DNA of 64,000 bases from Phallus indusiatus (GCA_027605045.1 JAQFWX010000039.1:124001-188000); one strand, 5' to 3'; positions 50,676 to 63,241 are shown, numbered from the stretch's first letter. A program made the numbers and translations. Notes: generated by a model not told the origin, from the letters alone.

Positions 50676-52435
50676 GATCGAGATAAAATTCGACAAATGT
50701 AGTCTGTGGAAAGAAACGAATATGATTTGTATAACATTGGGAAGTCGAACATCCATCATTCACCGATTCAGTGCGCGTTACATGTACAAGCCTCTCTGAC
50801 TTCTTTCTCCGCTGCCTTTCTTTCATCTGCAAGGAATCTTGGCAGGACATATGTACACCGGACAATTCTGAGCGGTGAACGGTGACCTATGTTCTCGTAC
50901 TTTTGTGTACCCGACTTTACATAATTGATTGTTGTCTGTATCCACAATAGATTCATAATAGACCGCTCTTCTAGAGACTTGTGCATTCGATAGTTTAATG
51001 ATTGTTCTCCAAGCCCAGAGGTAAAAGCAACCAAGGAAAAGAAATTAATTGGATGAAACGGGAATTCAACCACGTTCGCCCAACCTGTTTACCAAAAAAA
51101 ATGTGTAGGATTAAGGTATTGACAAAAGAGAATGGATTGTATTATGCGCCTACTAAAAAAAAGGTCTGGTGCCAGACTTTCATAAAGTGGATAACAACGA
51201 GAAGACTGAAAGAGTGCTTACATAGTACAAGTTTTGACATAAAGTACAAATACCGAACATATTTCTGTTATTAGTGTTGAAGATCTGTCATATGTGTATA
51301 TGTCCGGTCGTCATTATCATAAGGATCGCTTGAAATTGAATCTATACAAGCAGCTAGTAATGAGCGTCAAGATCCAAAAAGCTTAATACGGGGTGGCGTC
51401 TACACTTGGGTGGTTTTGGTACCTTTAAAAGGACAGAAAGGCATAAAGCGGGGATGTCAAAGTGCTGGCATCAGACCATAAACCTATGGGGAAAGACCAA
51501 AACTGTAATGATATATCAGCGCTGAAAGATAATTATTAATGTTGAAAAACTATATGCATACGCGGATTCGTTTTTTTTTTCAACAGTTAAGATAGGTCCG
51601 GAAAATGGGAATACACTATAACTTTAAGCGATGAATCGCGGGACGTATCGATACGTATTGTATCAACGATTATCGGAAACAAGGAGTGTATCAAGTACCA
51701 GTAAAAAGGGTCACCCACAATAGCGCACGGAAGCTTCCCGCATCATTTGTCCATTTACGCTCGAGGGATTGCAATAATGATGTTAGTTACATTAGAAAAG
51801 GAGGGTACCATGGGTAAGTTGGGTTACTGGAAATGATTTAGCGAACTAAGATGGAGTGATCGCCTTGCGGACACCTGTTGCTCGCGGTCACGGGAAACCT
51901 TGTCTCATGTTGGGAAGCATGTAGAGCTACGTCCCAATCCTGAACGAATATGCGAATCCTGGAACTGGACAATCGGTCTACCAAAAATGTGAACGCGAGA
52001 TGTGTAGGAGATGGAAATTTTTTCGTCCGGAGGGTTGCGACCACATGCCTGAGTTTGCTCGCAAACTAAAGCGGCGGTCTTAGCCATTGGTTCATCGATG
52101 ACATGCAGTACTGGATGAGAAAAAAAGCTGCAGAGTCAAAAAGAAAGCGGTTAGGGCAGTGGTCAGACAGTCAGAGCGTCTCATCAATCATATTCAAAGA
52201 TACAAGGAGACCAGTTCCACCGTGACTCCGCCCTTCGTGATGTATGTACAATTAAACCACAGGTTTTTTGAGTGTTCTCTTAACGAATACCCAAACAGCT
52301 AGACAACTGGGGAGTGTCGGAATGACAAAGCTAATCGCTGACAAAGCGGACTGAGGGCTTCTATGGGCGCCAAATTTGGAGCTGAAGGCCACGTGATAAA
52401 CGATCGATGACGCAGGCCATCTTCCTATTGCATCC
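50676..52435. other. Intergenic region after the NLR cluster
   Basis: 1.76 kb without a supported gene. A 90-codon plus-strand frame (51002-51274) is Lys-rich and has no recognisable domain or splice support. The right end (52250-52435) is the 5' region of the Apd1/AIM32-like gene. The spacer families of the cluster are not seen here, so the duplicated domain ends near 50.7 kb. Confidence 0.5.
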
Positions 52436-53644
52436 ATGCAATCGCAATATTCACGCTGTAAATTCAGATCAAATTCATCTTCCTTTCTCAACAACATCAA
52501 TGTCTTATCGTTATCATCATTATTAAGATCATCATTGTCATCATCACCACCTCGCCGTCCCCAGATCCACATACCACCGGCGTTTTATACCACCTATTCG
52601 TCTGACTCGCGTGAGTCCCATCTGCCGCAACGGCCACCTCGAACACAACCCCTCGCCGGAACGGTTCCATACCATATATCCTATCTTTTCTTACATATCC
52701 ACCAAGCCCCTGAAGACTGGCCCAAGACCTTTACATTCCCACTGTACCTCCTCCTCAAGGAGAATCTCGTGGCAAAGCACAATGCATTAGTCAATATTTG
52801 CTGGACGCCAACCAGTCCAACTAGTTCAAGTTCGAGTCCGAGCCCGAGCCTGAGTCTAGATTCGCCACAATCCTTACGGCCAACTGATCCACCAATTGAT
52901 CACGAACTTGTTGTACACAGTGGAACCCTTTGGATGAAGAACGGGTCGACACAGTCCAGAGCCAACCTTCTCGAATCTCACCAAGACATCTGTAGGCGTG
53001 TAGATTTATCTACCATAGCACCGGAAGCCATTCTGTCGATTTTCAACGGCGACAATGACGAGCGTAATTATAACATAATGCATCTCGGGCCAGGGGTCGA
53101 TCTTGAATTAACCGATCATCATGGCACCCGGTCTGCATTCTATCCCGTTGAGTCACGCACTCGTCATAAAGGTCCTTATTTCTATATTTGCTGCCATGCC
53201 CGTCGAGATTGCAGATGCGGTATCCGAGGGGGCGATTTGGCAGATGCCTTAGAAAGCGAACTCACGAAACGGAACATGCTATTAGATGACCTAGGTCGGC
53301 CCCGATTAGCTCGTGTTGGACATGTTGGAGGACACAGGTATGCAGTCGTTGGCAGTCATGTCTAATGTTTTTTTTTACCTAAATGACTCCCAAGGAATGC
53401 CCCTAATTTAATAGTATTCCCTTATGGTGACTGGTACGGAAATCTCCACGCGAACGATTTGCCCGGCCTTGTAAATCATTATGTCCAATCACTTGAAGTA
53501 ATTGGGACGTCCCCGCCTGAACCATCTTTGTCAATATCCGACTTGCCTAACAAGTTCCAATGGAGAGGACGTATGGGAATGACAAAAGAAGCACAACGAG
53601 CCATCTGGGAAAGTTGGGCGCAACACAATAACTCTAATGCTTAA
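52436..53644 (+). CDS. Apd1/AIM32-like thioredoxin-like ferredoxin (Suc-Fer family), 383 aa
   Basis: Likely [2Fe-2S] protein of the Apd1/AIM32 (sucrase/ferredoxin-like) family. Two exons, 52436-53337 and 53395-53644, with a 57-nt intron (GTATGC...CCAAG) inside the codon after the HVGGH motif. Seen: 'HSGTLWMKNGSTQS' in the middle, 'YFYICCHARRDCRCGIRGG' (about 258-276), then 'ARVGHVGGHR' and 'LIVFPYGDWYGNL'. In yeast Apd1 the cluster is held by two cysteines and the two histidines of an HxxxH motif; CCHARRDCRC and HVGGH fit this. The first about 50 residues are rich in Ser and Arg and lack acidic residues, fitting a mitochondrial presequence as for AIM32. A Ser/Pro-rich insert (about 123-145) is not part of the family core. 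Confidence 0.88.
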
Positions 53645-55205
53645 ACCAGTTTGTCAAGCCAAGGTCTGGCCTGGCTTCGGTGCGAATCCTGTTCAATACA
53701 GATACAAGACGTCATACATACATCCATTATCCGGCCAGGGTCCAAGCCAGTCCCCCAAGCACATTATCTCAAGAGCTCTCTCTGCATGGACATACATACA
53801 TAGAATCTTTTCTCTAATTCTGGAAATAAACATCTTTTACGGGCTCGATTCGGACTCCACGATCTGGAGGGGACTTGGGGACAATACAAACCGTATATTG
53901 CGAATCTATTGTATCTGTGATGGTGATGGCGGAACAAATTAGAGCCGAAATCTCATCCAAATCGACATTTCGGTGCTTTTACCTAGTTTTACCTTCTGTT
54001 ATCCATGATGGACATTTATAATCCGTATCGGGCCCATGTCTCACAAGGTTTCCCAGCAAAGACCGATCTGTAGGAAGTGTGTATGTAATTATTTCTGTTT
54101 GACCAGTCTTCGGCGTGTAGTATGTATCTAGTGGAGCGTGATTATGAGTACATACGCATATGCATCACGTAAAATATGTGATGAGGAAGCCCCGGAATAC
54201 ATTCCAGTGTTTGGATTTTCCTCGGGAATGAGACAATGATGACAAAACTTCCAGCCTCATAGGTTCCTGAACAACCTGATGGCATAAACGATAATACAAT
54301 TATGGCGAGGAAAAGTACAATTATAGAGGAACACAAGCACAGAGCACAGGACGCAGGATTCAGGTTATGCAGACACAGACACAGGCTACAGGCCATTATA
54401 GACGATCGTTACAATAAGCATGGCATGGCGATGAAATCTCCTTGAAGCGGCCTGTGAGCCCTGAAAATTACGATCCGGACCCCCTCAAGTCCGAACAATC
54501 TGTTAAGTCGCCCGCTAATCCAAATATAAACAAAAGGTTCCTTTTTAAACTCTCTGCAAGCCGGGGTGCGGAAGAGTGCGGGTGCTGTCTTTCGTTGATG
54601 GGCCTTGGGTGTTTCAGAGTAATACGCACCATCCAAAGAAAAATCACGTTTTATTATCTTATCAACTGATCATAATACATTATTTCCACTTGGTAATTTA
54701 CCTTTGTCAGTGTACTGTGTTGCCAGTGACCATATTTCCATCCGCAGTTTTTCCCCCTCCGCTCTTTTGTCTGCCTCCGAGGGTTTAACGTAAACAACAT
54801 GACGGGCATCCACCCCGAAAATCAATCGCAAAATGAATCTCGGCTAAAGCCTGCCGCTTAAGAAGCACAGGAAATCGGTCTGATGCCTGGAGGTTAGAGG
54901 GACTGTTGGATAAGTAAAAAAAGAAAGGGAGAGAGAGGGAGGAAGAGAGTATATATCTCAAACTTTCGAAGATCTTGAGCTTGGCGATTTTGCGTTTGAA
55001 ACTACATGAAATGGTTTCAAAAATCATATGCCTCACAATACTGATTAACTTTGATTATTTTAAGTGTATTTATTCCGTCTCAATTAGCTCCTCAAATGGC
55101 CGGGCACTTTTGAAGTATAAAAGGAAACGGACGGCGTGAGATGACCCCTAAGGGTCGGGTAGAGAACCTGAAAATCGTGTTTTCCAAACAAAAAAAGATT
55201 TTTAA
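53645..55205. other. Intergenic region
   Basis: 1.56 kb between the Apd1/AIM32-like gene and the first zinc-finger gene. Open frames at 53637-53942, 54409-54636 and 54442-54669 are short and unsupported. Nothing else recognised. Confidence 0.5.
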
Positions 55206-55213
55206 TATATAAA
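55206..55213 (+). promoter_or_regulatory. TATA box of the plus-strand C2H2 gene
   Basis: TATATAAA lies 178 bp before the ATG at 55391, followed by a long pyrimidine-rich tract (about 55300-55380), the usual layout of well-expressed fungal promoters. The paralogue has a TATATATA at a similar distance. Confidence 0.55.
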
Positions 55214-55390
55214 GCCAACGAAAGACCATGGGGATTGACTCGCATTTAGTTGTGGTTACATACCTTCCCCTCCATCCGTACCGCCGTGAAACCAACGAAA
55301 CAACACTCTTGTTCTCTCCCTCTCTCCTCTTTCTTTCTCTCCCTTTTTTGTTTTGATCTTTCGTGTTTTCTCTTTCTATCCATATTCGTA

Positions 55391-56281
55391 ATGTCTGCCG
55401 CTCCGTATTGTTATTCGATGTCTGGTCTTCAAACGAATGCTCATTCATACGGTGGCAACGCTCAAGTTCTGCCATCATTACGCAGTGTTCTAGGTGGTAG
55501 GCTACCCTTTTCTTCCCTCTCAATGTCCACTCACTCATTTACACTCTATTTTGTAGACCAGTTAGACCTCCCAGTTCGTGTCCACAGTCACAGCAGACAC
55601 GCCTATGACAATTACTACGCCCACTCTTCAGTGCGTTTGGTTTTCATCTCTTTCCCCCCTTTTTTGACATTTCTGTATTTGTCAGGGCTATGACTCCCGC
55701 CGCAATAGTGGTAATTACTCAAGCGGATATGCCAGTTCCTCAGGCTCATCCTACCAGTCTTACGACGATCGATCCTCGGAGAACAAAACACCAAGCCCTT
55801 TATTATCCAAAGAACGCCTGTCTACAAGAAAATACGCGTGCAATTGGCCAGGTTGTGATAAGCGTTTTGAACGTCAGGTAAGATGAAACGAACGAACCTT
55901 CTCAACATTTCCCGTGTTTAATCTCTTTTTCCCCTTTATTTAGAATGCTTTGGATGCAAGTTTTGATTTCTTTTCGATCATAATATTTTGACCTAATCTT
56001 CTTAATTAGACTCATATGAACATCCATACCGACTCAAAGCGTAAGTAAAATGTCCTTATTGTCTCTTTAACAATTCTCTAAAGATTACCACTTTAGCATT
56101 TGTCTGTCCCGTTAGCGACTGCGGAAAGGCCTTCAATGTTCGCTCCAACATGCGTCGTCATCTCTTAACGCACAAGGAGTATCAGCCGGGTACTGATACG
56201 ATGGACGAAGATGGATCGCCAAAAAGTGGATATGCCTATCCACAAGGATCATCAAGAGGGCGTTCCCATGGTTCGCGTTAA
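55391..56281 (+). CDS. C2H2 zinc-finger protein with 12-nt micro-exon (199 aa)
   Basis: Probable DNA-binding regulator. Exons: 55391-55496, 55557-55630, 55686-55877, 55944-55955 (12 nt), 56010-56040, 56097-56281. The N-terminal half is Ser/Tyr-rich with the box 'LPSLRSVLG' and 'DQLDLPV' shared with the paralogue at 58889-59833. Finger 1 starts 'YACNWPGCDKRFERQ' and needs the micro-exon (Asn-Ala-Leu-Asp) before 'THMNIH' to reach C-X4-C-X12-H-X3-H. Finger 2 is '[18 protein letters not shown]' then 'HLLTH', also C-X4-C-X12-H-X3-H. The micro-exon's downstream intron uses a GC donor (GCAAGT). Exon 1 was ended at 55496, not 55493, because that gives 'VLGDQL' as in the paralogue. The C-terminus is Gly/Ser/Arg-rich. 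Confidence 0.87.
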
Positions 56282-58888
56282 ACCCGATTTATGATGATAC
56301 TCTCCTCGCTTTTTGCAAAAGACACCGCCCTCTCTTTCCTCTGATTCTATATTTTATGTTTTATATCAAATTGAAGCTGTAGCTATTATCATACGACTCT
56401 GTTTTCTTTTTCCCAATATTTCACTTCGTTCCTTACGTTTTTTTTTCTTTCCGTTTTTGCCTTCGGTTTTGTTTCCTTGTGTATCGTAACCACATACTCT
56501 TGCATCCATCCTCCTCAAAGTGTATTTTTTTATTTTTGGAAATTTCATATTTATTATTTATTTAACCCATGTAGCTTAAAAATAAATAAATATAAAAAAA
56601 TCAATTATATTGTAACTCGTCTCGTGTCGCAACGACCCTGCCTTGATACCCCTCAGTACTGTCCGCCGACAACCAAACCTTATTTAATAAATGCGCGCTT
56701 TAACGGACAACAAACGAAGGAACAAAGAAGTTGAAAAGGGAAGTCTCCGTCAACAGTTGGTTTTGTTTATTTGAAATACATGTATGATGTATATCATATA
56801 CATAGTTTGTTCGTTCCTCAAAGGCGCGAGCTGCCTATTGAATTGTGATGTAGAGTTGTCTGTCTAGTTTTACTGTTGACATTAACTTGCTTTATCAAAT
56901 ATTACAAGACTAGATCCGGAGAATCTCCATCTATGTACGCACATACACACGCATACACACATACATATATATCTGTGACTGGCAGAATCTCACTAGACTC
57001 ACTGCTAAACACTACGCACCCCTTGAATCAGATGCAACGGTCATACAAGGAAGGAAGGAGTGGCGTCACTGACGGTTGTTCGCCTGTCGGATCCCCGTCC
57101 CTACATTGTAACTACATTCAAGTATGTACATCTATCAATGCCAGCCAGTCACAATTTCACAATGACATACATACATATTATCTTGACTCTCAAAAAAGCT
57201 CTTCAGGGACATCGATATATGTATATTCTCCGTGATGGTGGTACCAGGCGCTACAATTACGGGGAATTCATGTGAGGCTGTTTCCACAATACCAGTGGGA
57301 GCGGGAGAGCCAACCAGTCGCTGCCGTCATGCTCCCATCCATTTTTCCAGTGAGGATAATAAATAAGTGATTAATTCCATTAATATATAAGTACACCTAA
57401 GTATGTGTTTGACAGAGAAGTCGAAATCAGATGCAAACTAATTGAAATGCTGTCATAAGCGTAAAGAATTCTCGAAAACTTGAAAGTAAAGTCCACGGAT
57501 CCAGATCCCCAGTGTCATTTGACAGACAGACAAGAATTTGAGAAGAATGTCAAGTTTTCAATTGGATTTGCAATTGAGGATCTATTTGATATTTTGATCT
57601 ATATAATGTATTGATATTGATTTCTGAAATCCTTGGCTTGGCTGGTTCAATCGAATTTTCATGATTGCACGATTGGCTTTTCATCGTCATCGACGTGATT
57701 TGCCCGTTCAATGGAAGTTCAAGTTCTGCAACCTGCCAGCCTTTGTGTGAGAAATTACAAGTAATATCCATTATCATTAAATCCAATAATTAAGATCTCA
57801 CCTGTATATAGTATTGGACATCCCGCGTCACAGACCCCTATGGACATTATTATTGATAATGAAGGGGCGCAGATCTGTAAATTCTGCGGATGGTATTCGG
57901 AAGCAATTCGTGTTGGCTCTCGGCGCTGTGTGTGGCGGAATTGTTATATGCACACTATGAGACTGCCATGCTAATAAATTATCACGTTGAGAAACATCCA
58001 TTGCAATACTTTACAAACTAAAAGGATAATGAACGGCGTACGAACGGACATCACTACATACATATTACTAATTGAAGATGACATGTTATTATTCCGATTT
58101 GATTAATACAGTACCGGTGATGAAGAGGAAGATGAAGATGTAATATATTGGGTACATACCAAGAGTATTAATCAGCTTTTTTCTTTACACCCCTCCCCAC
58201 TGTCGGTTGGGCAGCTGCACCCAATCAACGATCACGGCGTTGAGCAACCCGCCTTTCCCCAGCTCCAAAAACTTTTGAGGCACCCCTGAACAGGTTTTTG
58301 GAGGATGTGGACTTCCGGTCTGGTGATACGTTATGTTATATATACACAAATCATTTTGGTATTACATATGCGTTTATTCGCGGAGCATGAAGGGTAATCA
58401 TACCCTGCACGCCGTCGATGCGTGATGTTTAATGCGATAACGCGGTTGTAACATGAGAGCTCTCCATCACTCATGTGGCCTTATAAGCGGTCGTAATCTT
58501 GGTTTACAGATATAAATCATTACATAAGTTTCGCCTCCAGAGCACGTATATTGCCAGACATGTGTTTGTAAATAATATATCCGCTAGTATTCAACTGCAG
58601 TCAATTGCCAGCTGAAGTGGCTCGCTATGGCCATAGAAGCATACTGCCCGCGGAGAACAAAATCATCGCTCCAACGTACGCCAAAAAAAAAGCAAATAAA
58701 AAAAAAGGATATCATTAAAATGGTACAGGGATTAGACAGACCCAAAAATGCGAAATAGTATATGGATGGTATGGAGGAATGAAAACACGTTTCTAAATAT
58801 GCAATAAATGCAGATTGTAGTACAAAGGGTATAATTATTTCATTCGCTGTCAAGTCTAGGAATTCATTAATCCTGTCCTATATTATAA
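56282..58888. other. Convergent intergenic region between zinc-finger paralogues
   Basis: 2.6 kb between two convergent 3' ends. It is AT-rich, with a 'cacatacacacgcatacaca' microsatellite-like run near 56939. Short open frames (57060-57275, 57550-57786, 58584-58853) have no support. No RNA gene recognised. Confidence 0.5.
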
Positions 58889-59833
58889 TTATCTCGAAGA
58901 GTAATAACCCGATGAGGTCGGTTTCGAATAGGGTATATCACCATAGACGTCTACGCTTGGGTCGATGTAGTCTTTGTGTGTCAGAAGATGACGTCGCATA
59001 TTGGAGCGTACATTGAAAACTTTTCCACAAACTGGACACTGGAAAGCTAATGATAGAAAATTCGATCAGTTCATTCATTAGATTTATTATTAGTAGTCAC
59101 TCACGTTTCGAATCTGTATGAATATTCATATGGGTCTTTGCTCAAAGAGTCAGTCTGATGGACATTGACCAGAATTGGCAATAAAAACTCACATCAAGCG
59201 CATTCTAGAAAGAAGAATGAAAAAGTAATCAGTTTTGTGATAGATGAGAAGAAGACTCCATAATAATAACTTGCCTGTCTCTCAAACCGTTTCCCACACC
59301 CATCCCAAGTACAAACGTACTTTTTGACATCTTCTTTGTTCATTTGGCCGTGGTGATGTGTCGGGTCGACGTCACAGTGATGATATCCATATGAACTACG
59401 GTACCCTCCCGTGCTTGAGGACGACATTGGGTGCGAAGCATAGTACCCTCCCTATAACAAGACACATGTCAACGTCAGTCAACAAGGGAGAGAAGTATTG
59501 AAAGAAGACGTGAAAAGAGAGGTCATAAACACCAAAATGCGACTTACAGATGCAGACCCTGAATCCCTGCGAGATGTATGAGATTCATACGGCCCTGCCG
59601 ATGAATATCGTGATTCGTGAACGGGAAGCGCAAGTTGATCTACGTTCATAATGGTGAATGAGTAAAGAGAATAATGAAATGAAAAGACCGTGTTCAAGAG
59701 TTTATGAACCGGTACGAGACGAGGACTCACCGCCCAAGACAGTGCGTAAAGGGGGGAGTTGAGCATCATCAGATGGAATATTTCGTGACGAGCTTGACGA
59801 CGAAGAATAATAATGGTGGTGAGAAGACGACAT
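58889..59833 (-). CDS. C2H2 zinc-finger protein, paralogue with 12-nt micro-exon (190 aa)
   Basis: Probable DNA-binding regulator, paralogue of 55391-56281. Minus-strand exons: 59833-59731, 59639-59548, 59451-59275, 59204-59193 (12 nt), 59135-59105, 59046-58889. The N-terminus is Ser-rich ('[16 protein letters not shown]') followed by 'LPPLRTVLG' and 'DQLALPV'. Finger 1 is '[15 protein letters not shown]' plus micro-exon NALD plus 'THMNIH' (C-X4-C-X12-H-X3-H). Finger 2 is '[18 protein letters not shown]' with 'HLLTH' (C-X2-C-X12-H-X3-H). The intron before the micro-exon has a GC donor (CAG|GCAAGT) and the one after it a normal GTGAGT, the reverse of the paralogue. Introns 1 and 2 (91 and 96 nt) are longer than usual here. 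Confidence 0.86.
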
Positions 59834-60000
59834 TGATTGGGAAGGGAGAAGAGAAATTATGGAGATTCTCGGTTAGCGGTTGAGGCGTAGTAGGAGTCTC
59901 GGTAACGGGTTAACACGGTACAAAGAGTCGTTTTTCGCAGTTCAGCTGGTGAATGCCCGTGTGTTGCAAGTTTGACACCTTTGAGGATTGATGATCATCT

Positions 60001-60008
60001 TATATATA
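60001..60008 (-). promoter_or_regulatory. TATA box of the minus-strand C2H2 gene
   Basis: TATATATA lies 168 bp before the ATG at 59833, at nearly the same distance as in the paralogous gene, which supports both calls. Confidence 0.5.
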
Positions 60009-61423
60009 CCCCCGATAGACTTTGCGGGAATCTATATGGATTGAAAAAAAGAGGCTGTATGATGTATCTAGATTCGACATCAGGGTTCCAGATGAGAGAT
60101 AGTTTTCGGAAGTGAAGTCATTTCTAAGCTTACAGGATTTGCACAGCAGGGGGCAATGAGAACGCTACTGAATCAGAACCATCATCATGATAATTTCGAT
60201 TTTTTTAGAATTATGAACCATAATTTTCCGCTGGATTAGAAAAAAGAAAATTATATGTCAGACCGGGAGATGTCAAAGGGGATGCACGAGCAGTTAAAAT
60301 GACAACACTTTCACTTAAAAGGAAAGCGCACAGCCCTAACCTAAAAAACCATGTATCAATGTTGGATTAAATAACAATGGCGTGGTAGGTCTGACCGATT
60401 GCAGTGAGTTGCTCGGTGAGTGGCTATGTAATGTTATGGGGTCGACGGTTATGATGATTACGTAACAATCTTATATTTGATGCCATGTCTTAACGTGACA
60501 TAAACCCAGCTCACGCCAAAAGATCAGTATTGGAAAATCCAAAAACATATGTGAATCTGCATAGACGTTTGATCAATCATCTGTTCGGCTCGTCGACGAA
60601 AAAGCGAACAGACAGACAGCGATGTTGACTTGCCTTTTTGACAAGAGTCTTTGGAAACTTTTTTATATTTAACCCCGTTTGGAAACGAAATCTCACAACA
60701 TAGTAACCACCATAGGTTTCCGGAGGAAGTGTTTCTTTTACAAATACACTCGGCCGAGAGGAAATCGCCGGAAATTTCGAAAGAAGTGCGTTGTTGTCGT
60801 TTCTGTTTTACAGCCCCCGCCCAAAAATAGCTCAAAGGTTCAGATCGTCATGCGTAAACACAAGCACCAAGATACACAGCCTCCCCAAGCTTCCGATATA
60901 TTGTCGTCATACCGAATCCTCTTCAAAGGTAACATCAAACCAATTGGCGAATTCACAGCAATAAGTCGCGTACCAAAAATGCTTGATCTGCATCGTTTAA
61001 TTAGTCTCTGCTTTACTGTTATATGAGAACGAGGAAGTCACTGGCAAGCACAGAATTTTCAACGTGCGCAAGGTACGAGAAACAAAGATGAAGATATAAT
61101 ATTACTCTTGACTTATGGGGAATAATTCAGGTCCTTGTTAGAATAATTTGACTCACACTGGGACTATATCATTTATAATTAGGAAAAGGCGGAAAAGGGT
61201 GTCAAAGATGTATTAGTGGTAGCGAGATGGCCATACTTGTGACGGGCGGGGGCGTGTCACGGGCACTACTAAGCGCATAACCAGTAATTGACGCGATTTC
61301 GGTGACAGCGACTTGAACTCTTTCCGCCACATCCCCCATTCATATCATAGCTAAAATCTTCCCGCAGATTCCGGGATTCTCGTATTTCTTCTTTGGTAGG
61401 TTTATCCGGGTGCATTGGTAGCT
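60009..61423. other. Intergenic region before the BEM46-like gene
   Basis: 1.4 kb. A plus-strand frame (60679-61026) and a minus-strand frame (60524-60835) overlap each other and show no domain, so neither is called. The right end must hold the promoter of the hydrolase gene. Confidence 0.45.
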
Positions 61424-63241
61424 ATGTCGGTTTACTTGCCATCGTACCATACATTCTTGAAGGTGCGTGGAAGTTTGGGCAATCCTTTGGGCGTTTCGAC
61501 ATGGATCCTGGTTCTGACGTTTTGTTTCATCCTATAGGGGACGGCAGTTTCCGTTGTTGGTTTGGCTACCTTATGTGTGTGATTCTTTTTCTCGTTCTAT
61601 TTCATATGTTCAGACAATTGATTTCGTTTTGTTCTCTTAGTTGCGGGTTTACTATATTTCGGTCAAAATTACATCATTTATCTGCCTTCGTTTCCTGCAG
61701 GGGCTCGTACTGGCAAGAACTTCTTCTTCGCTCATATTATTTATCCGCTCTTGAATTTAATAATTCTTTTTTTTGGTTTTTCCTCCTTTGTCCATTTACA
61801 GTCGTGGATAATCCCGCAAAATACGGCCTGTCTTACGAAGAAATCACACTACATACAATCGACCACATCAAAATCAAATGCTATTTATTGATGACAGACG
61901 TAGACGCAGACGGGAAATCCGGCACCTCTAGTGACGACTTTTTCAAAGAGACCGCAGTACGCCTTGCATTCCTGTTCTCCAAAAATCTCTTGGGCTAACT
62001 TTCTTTTTTTCTATTTTTTCCTATCTTTTCTTGGGGGTGTTCATCGGTTTGGCAAAACGTAAAGCGTATTGCGCGTCCTACGGTAATCATGTTCCATGGT
62101 AATGCCGGAAACATAGGCCATAGAATCCCTATCGCCAGCGCCTTCCTTAAAAGATTGCGGTGCAACGTGTTGATGGTATCGTACAGAGGGTGAGGGTTCC
62201 TCTACTAAAATAAGCCGATCTTTAGACACCACTTTAACACTTGGTTCTTGATTTTTTGATGATAGATATGGTCTTAGTGAAGGTAGTCCATCGGAAAAAG
62301 GTACTATGGGCACAATTTTTTTTAAATATTGCCAAATGGTCTAACTTTTTGTTTCATCGGGTAAATTAGGATTCCGTATCGATGCTCAGGTAAACCATAC
62401 ACTCAATTTTTAATTTGTGGATTCCAACTTGTCCACCGACCAATCAACGTTTATTCTGACCGAGAATTGATCGTACCAATCAGACAGCATTGGACTATGT
62501 GACTTCACATCCTATTTTAGGATGCCCCACCAAAGACGGTGATGGACCCACTCCGAAAATCATTATTTACGGTCAATCTATAGGAGGAGCTGTGGCTTTG
62601 GATCTTGCCGCGCGTAATCCTCAGATCGTGACCGCCCTGATCCTCGAAAACACTTTTCTTTCGATGGTGAGTAGTAGGTTAATATCATCAACCTTCCACC
62701 TATTCACCGTATCTCATCTATCTATCATCAACTTTGTGTGTCTGTGTGCGCGTGTGTATATATCAGCACCACATGATACCAGCCGCGATCCCATTTCTGG
62801 CTCCCTTCTCTTTCCTATGCCACCAGCGTTGGGATAACATTACAGCGATACAGAAGCTACCGTCGAATATGGCTTTATTGATGTTAAGGTGCGTGTTCAA
62901 TCAACGGATGAAAAGTTCTAGAATTTTTTGATTTATCATTTGAGTTGCAGCGGTTTACAAGATGAAATCGTGCCCTCGTCTCACATGAAAGGATTATGGG
63001 AGATTGCGCAGAAGACTGGGCACAGACTGGCGACGTGGATAGACTTCCCGAATGGGATGCACAGTGAGTCTCTTTTTGTTCCATCAAACAAAGAACTTCC
63101 GAAATATCATCTTCTAACTAACGATCTTTTGTTGTTGTGGCTGCCCTTTTTTAAACCTCTTTTGATAAAGATGATACGGTTGTGCAACCGGGTTATTGGG
63201 ATGCTATACAGACTTTTTACGATAAGATTGTGGAGATGTAA
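61424..63241 (+). CDS. BEM46/ABHD13-like alpha/beta hydrolase (323 aa)
   Basis: Membrane-anchored serine hydrolase of the BEM46/ABHD13 family; substrate not known from sequence. Eleven exons: 61424-61462, 61538-61574, 61641-61712, 61802-61956, 62065-62189, 62266-62300, 62370-62389, 62484-62666, 62767-62888, 62951-63063, 63171-63241; phases close. The N-terminus has a hydrophobic anchor ('[10 protein letters not shown]', '[13 protein letters not shown]') and the family motif 'PAGART'. The oxyanion-side motif is '[12 protein letters not shown]', then '[17 protein letters not shown]'. The nucleophile elbow is '[10 protein letters not shown]' (Ser). '[10 protein letters not shown]' carries the likely catalytic Asp and 'GMHND' the His. 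The length fits the family. Intron 3 needs a GC donor (GCAAGA) to keep the 'ART' motif; a GT four bases earlier in 'CTCGTACT' is also in phase and would replace Arg-Thr-Val by Leu. Confidence 0.88.

Noticed and set aside
51002..51274. 90-codon plus-strand open frame after the NLR cluster.
   Set aside because: No recognisable domain, no paralogue in the window and a biased Lys/Thr composition typical of AT-rich chance frames.
60524..61026. Overlapping open frames on both strands upstream of the BEM46-like gene.
   Set aside because: They overlap each other, lack domains and lie where the promoters of the flanking genes should be.
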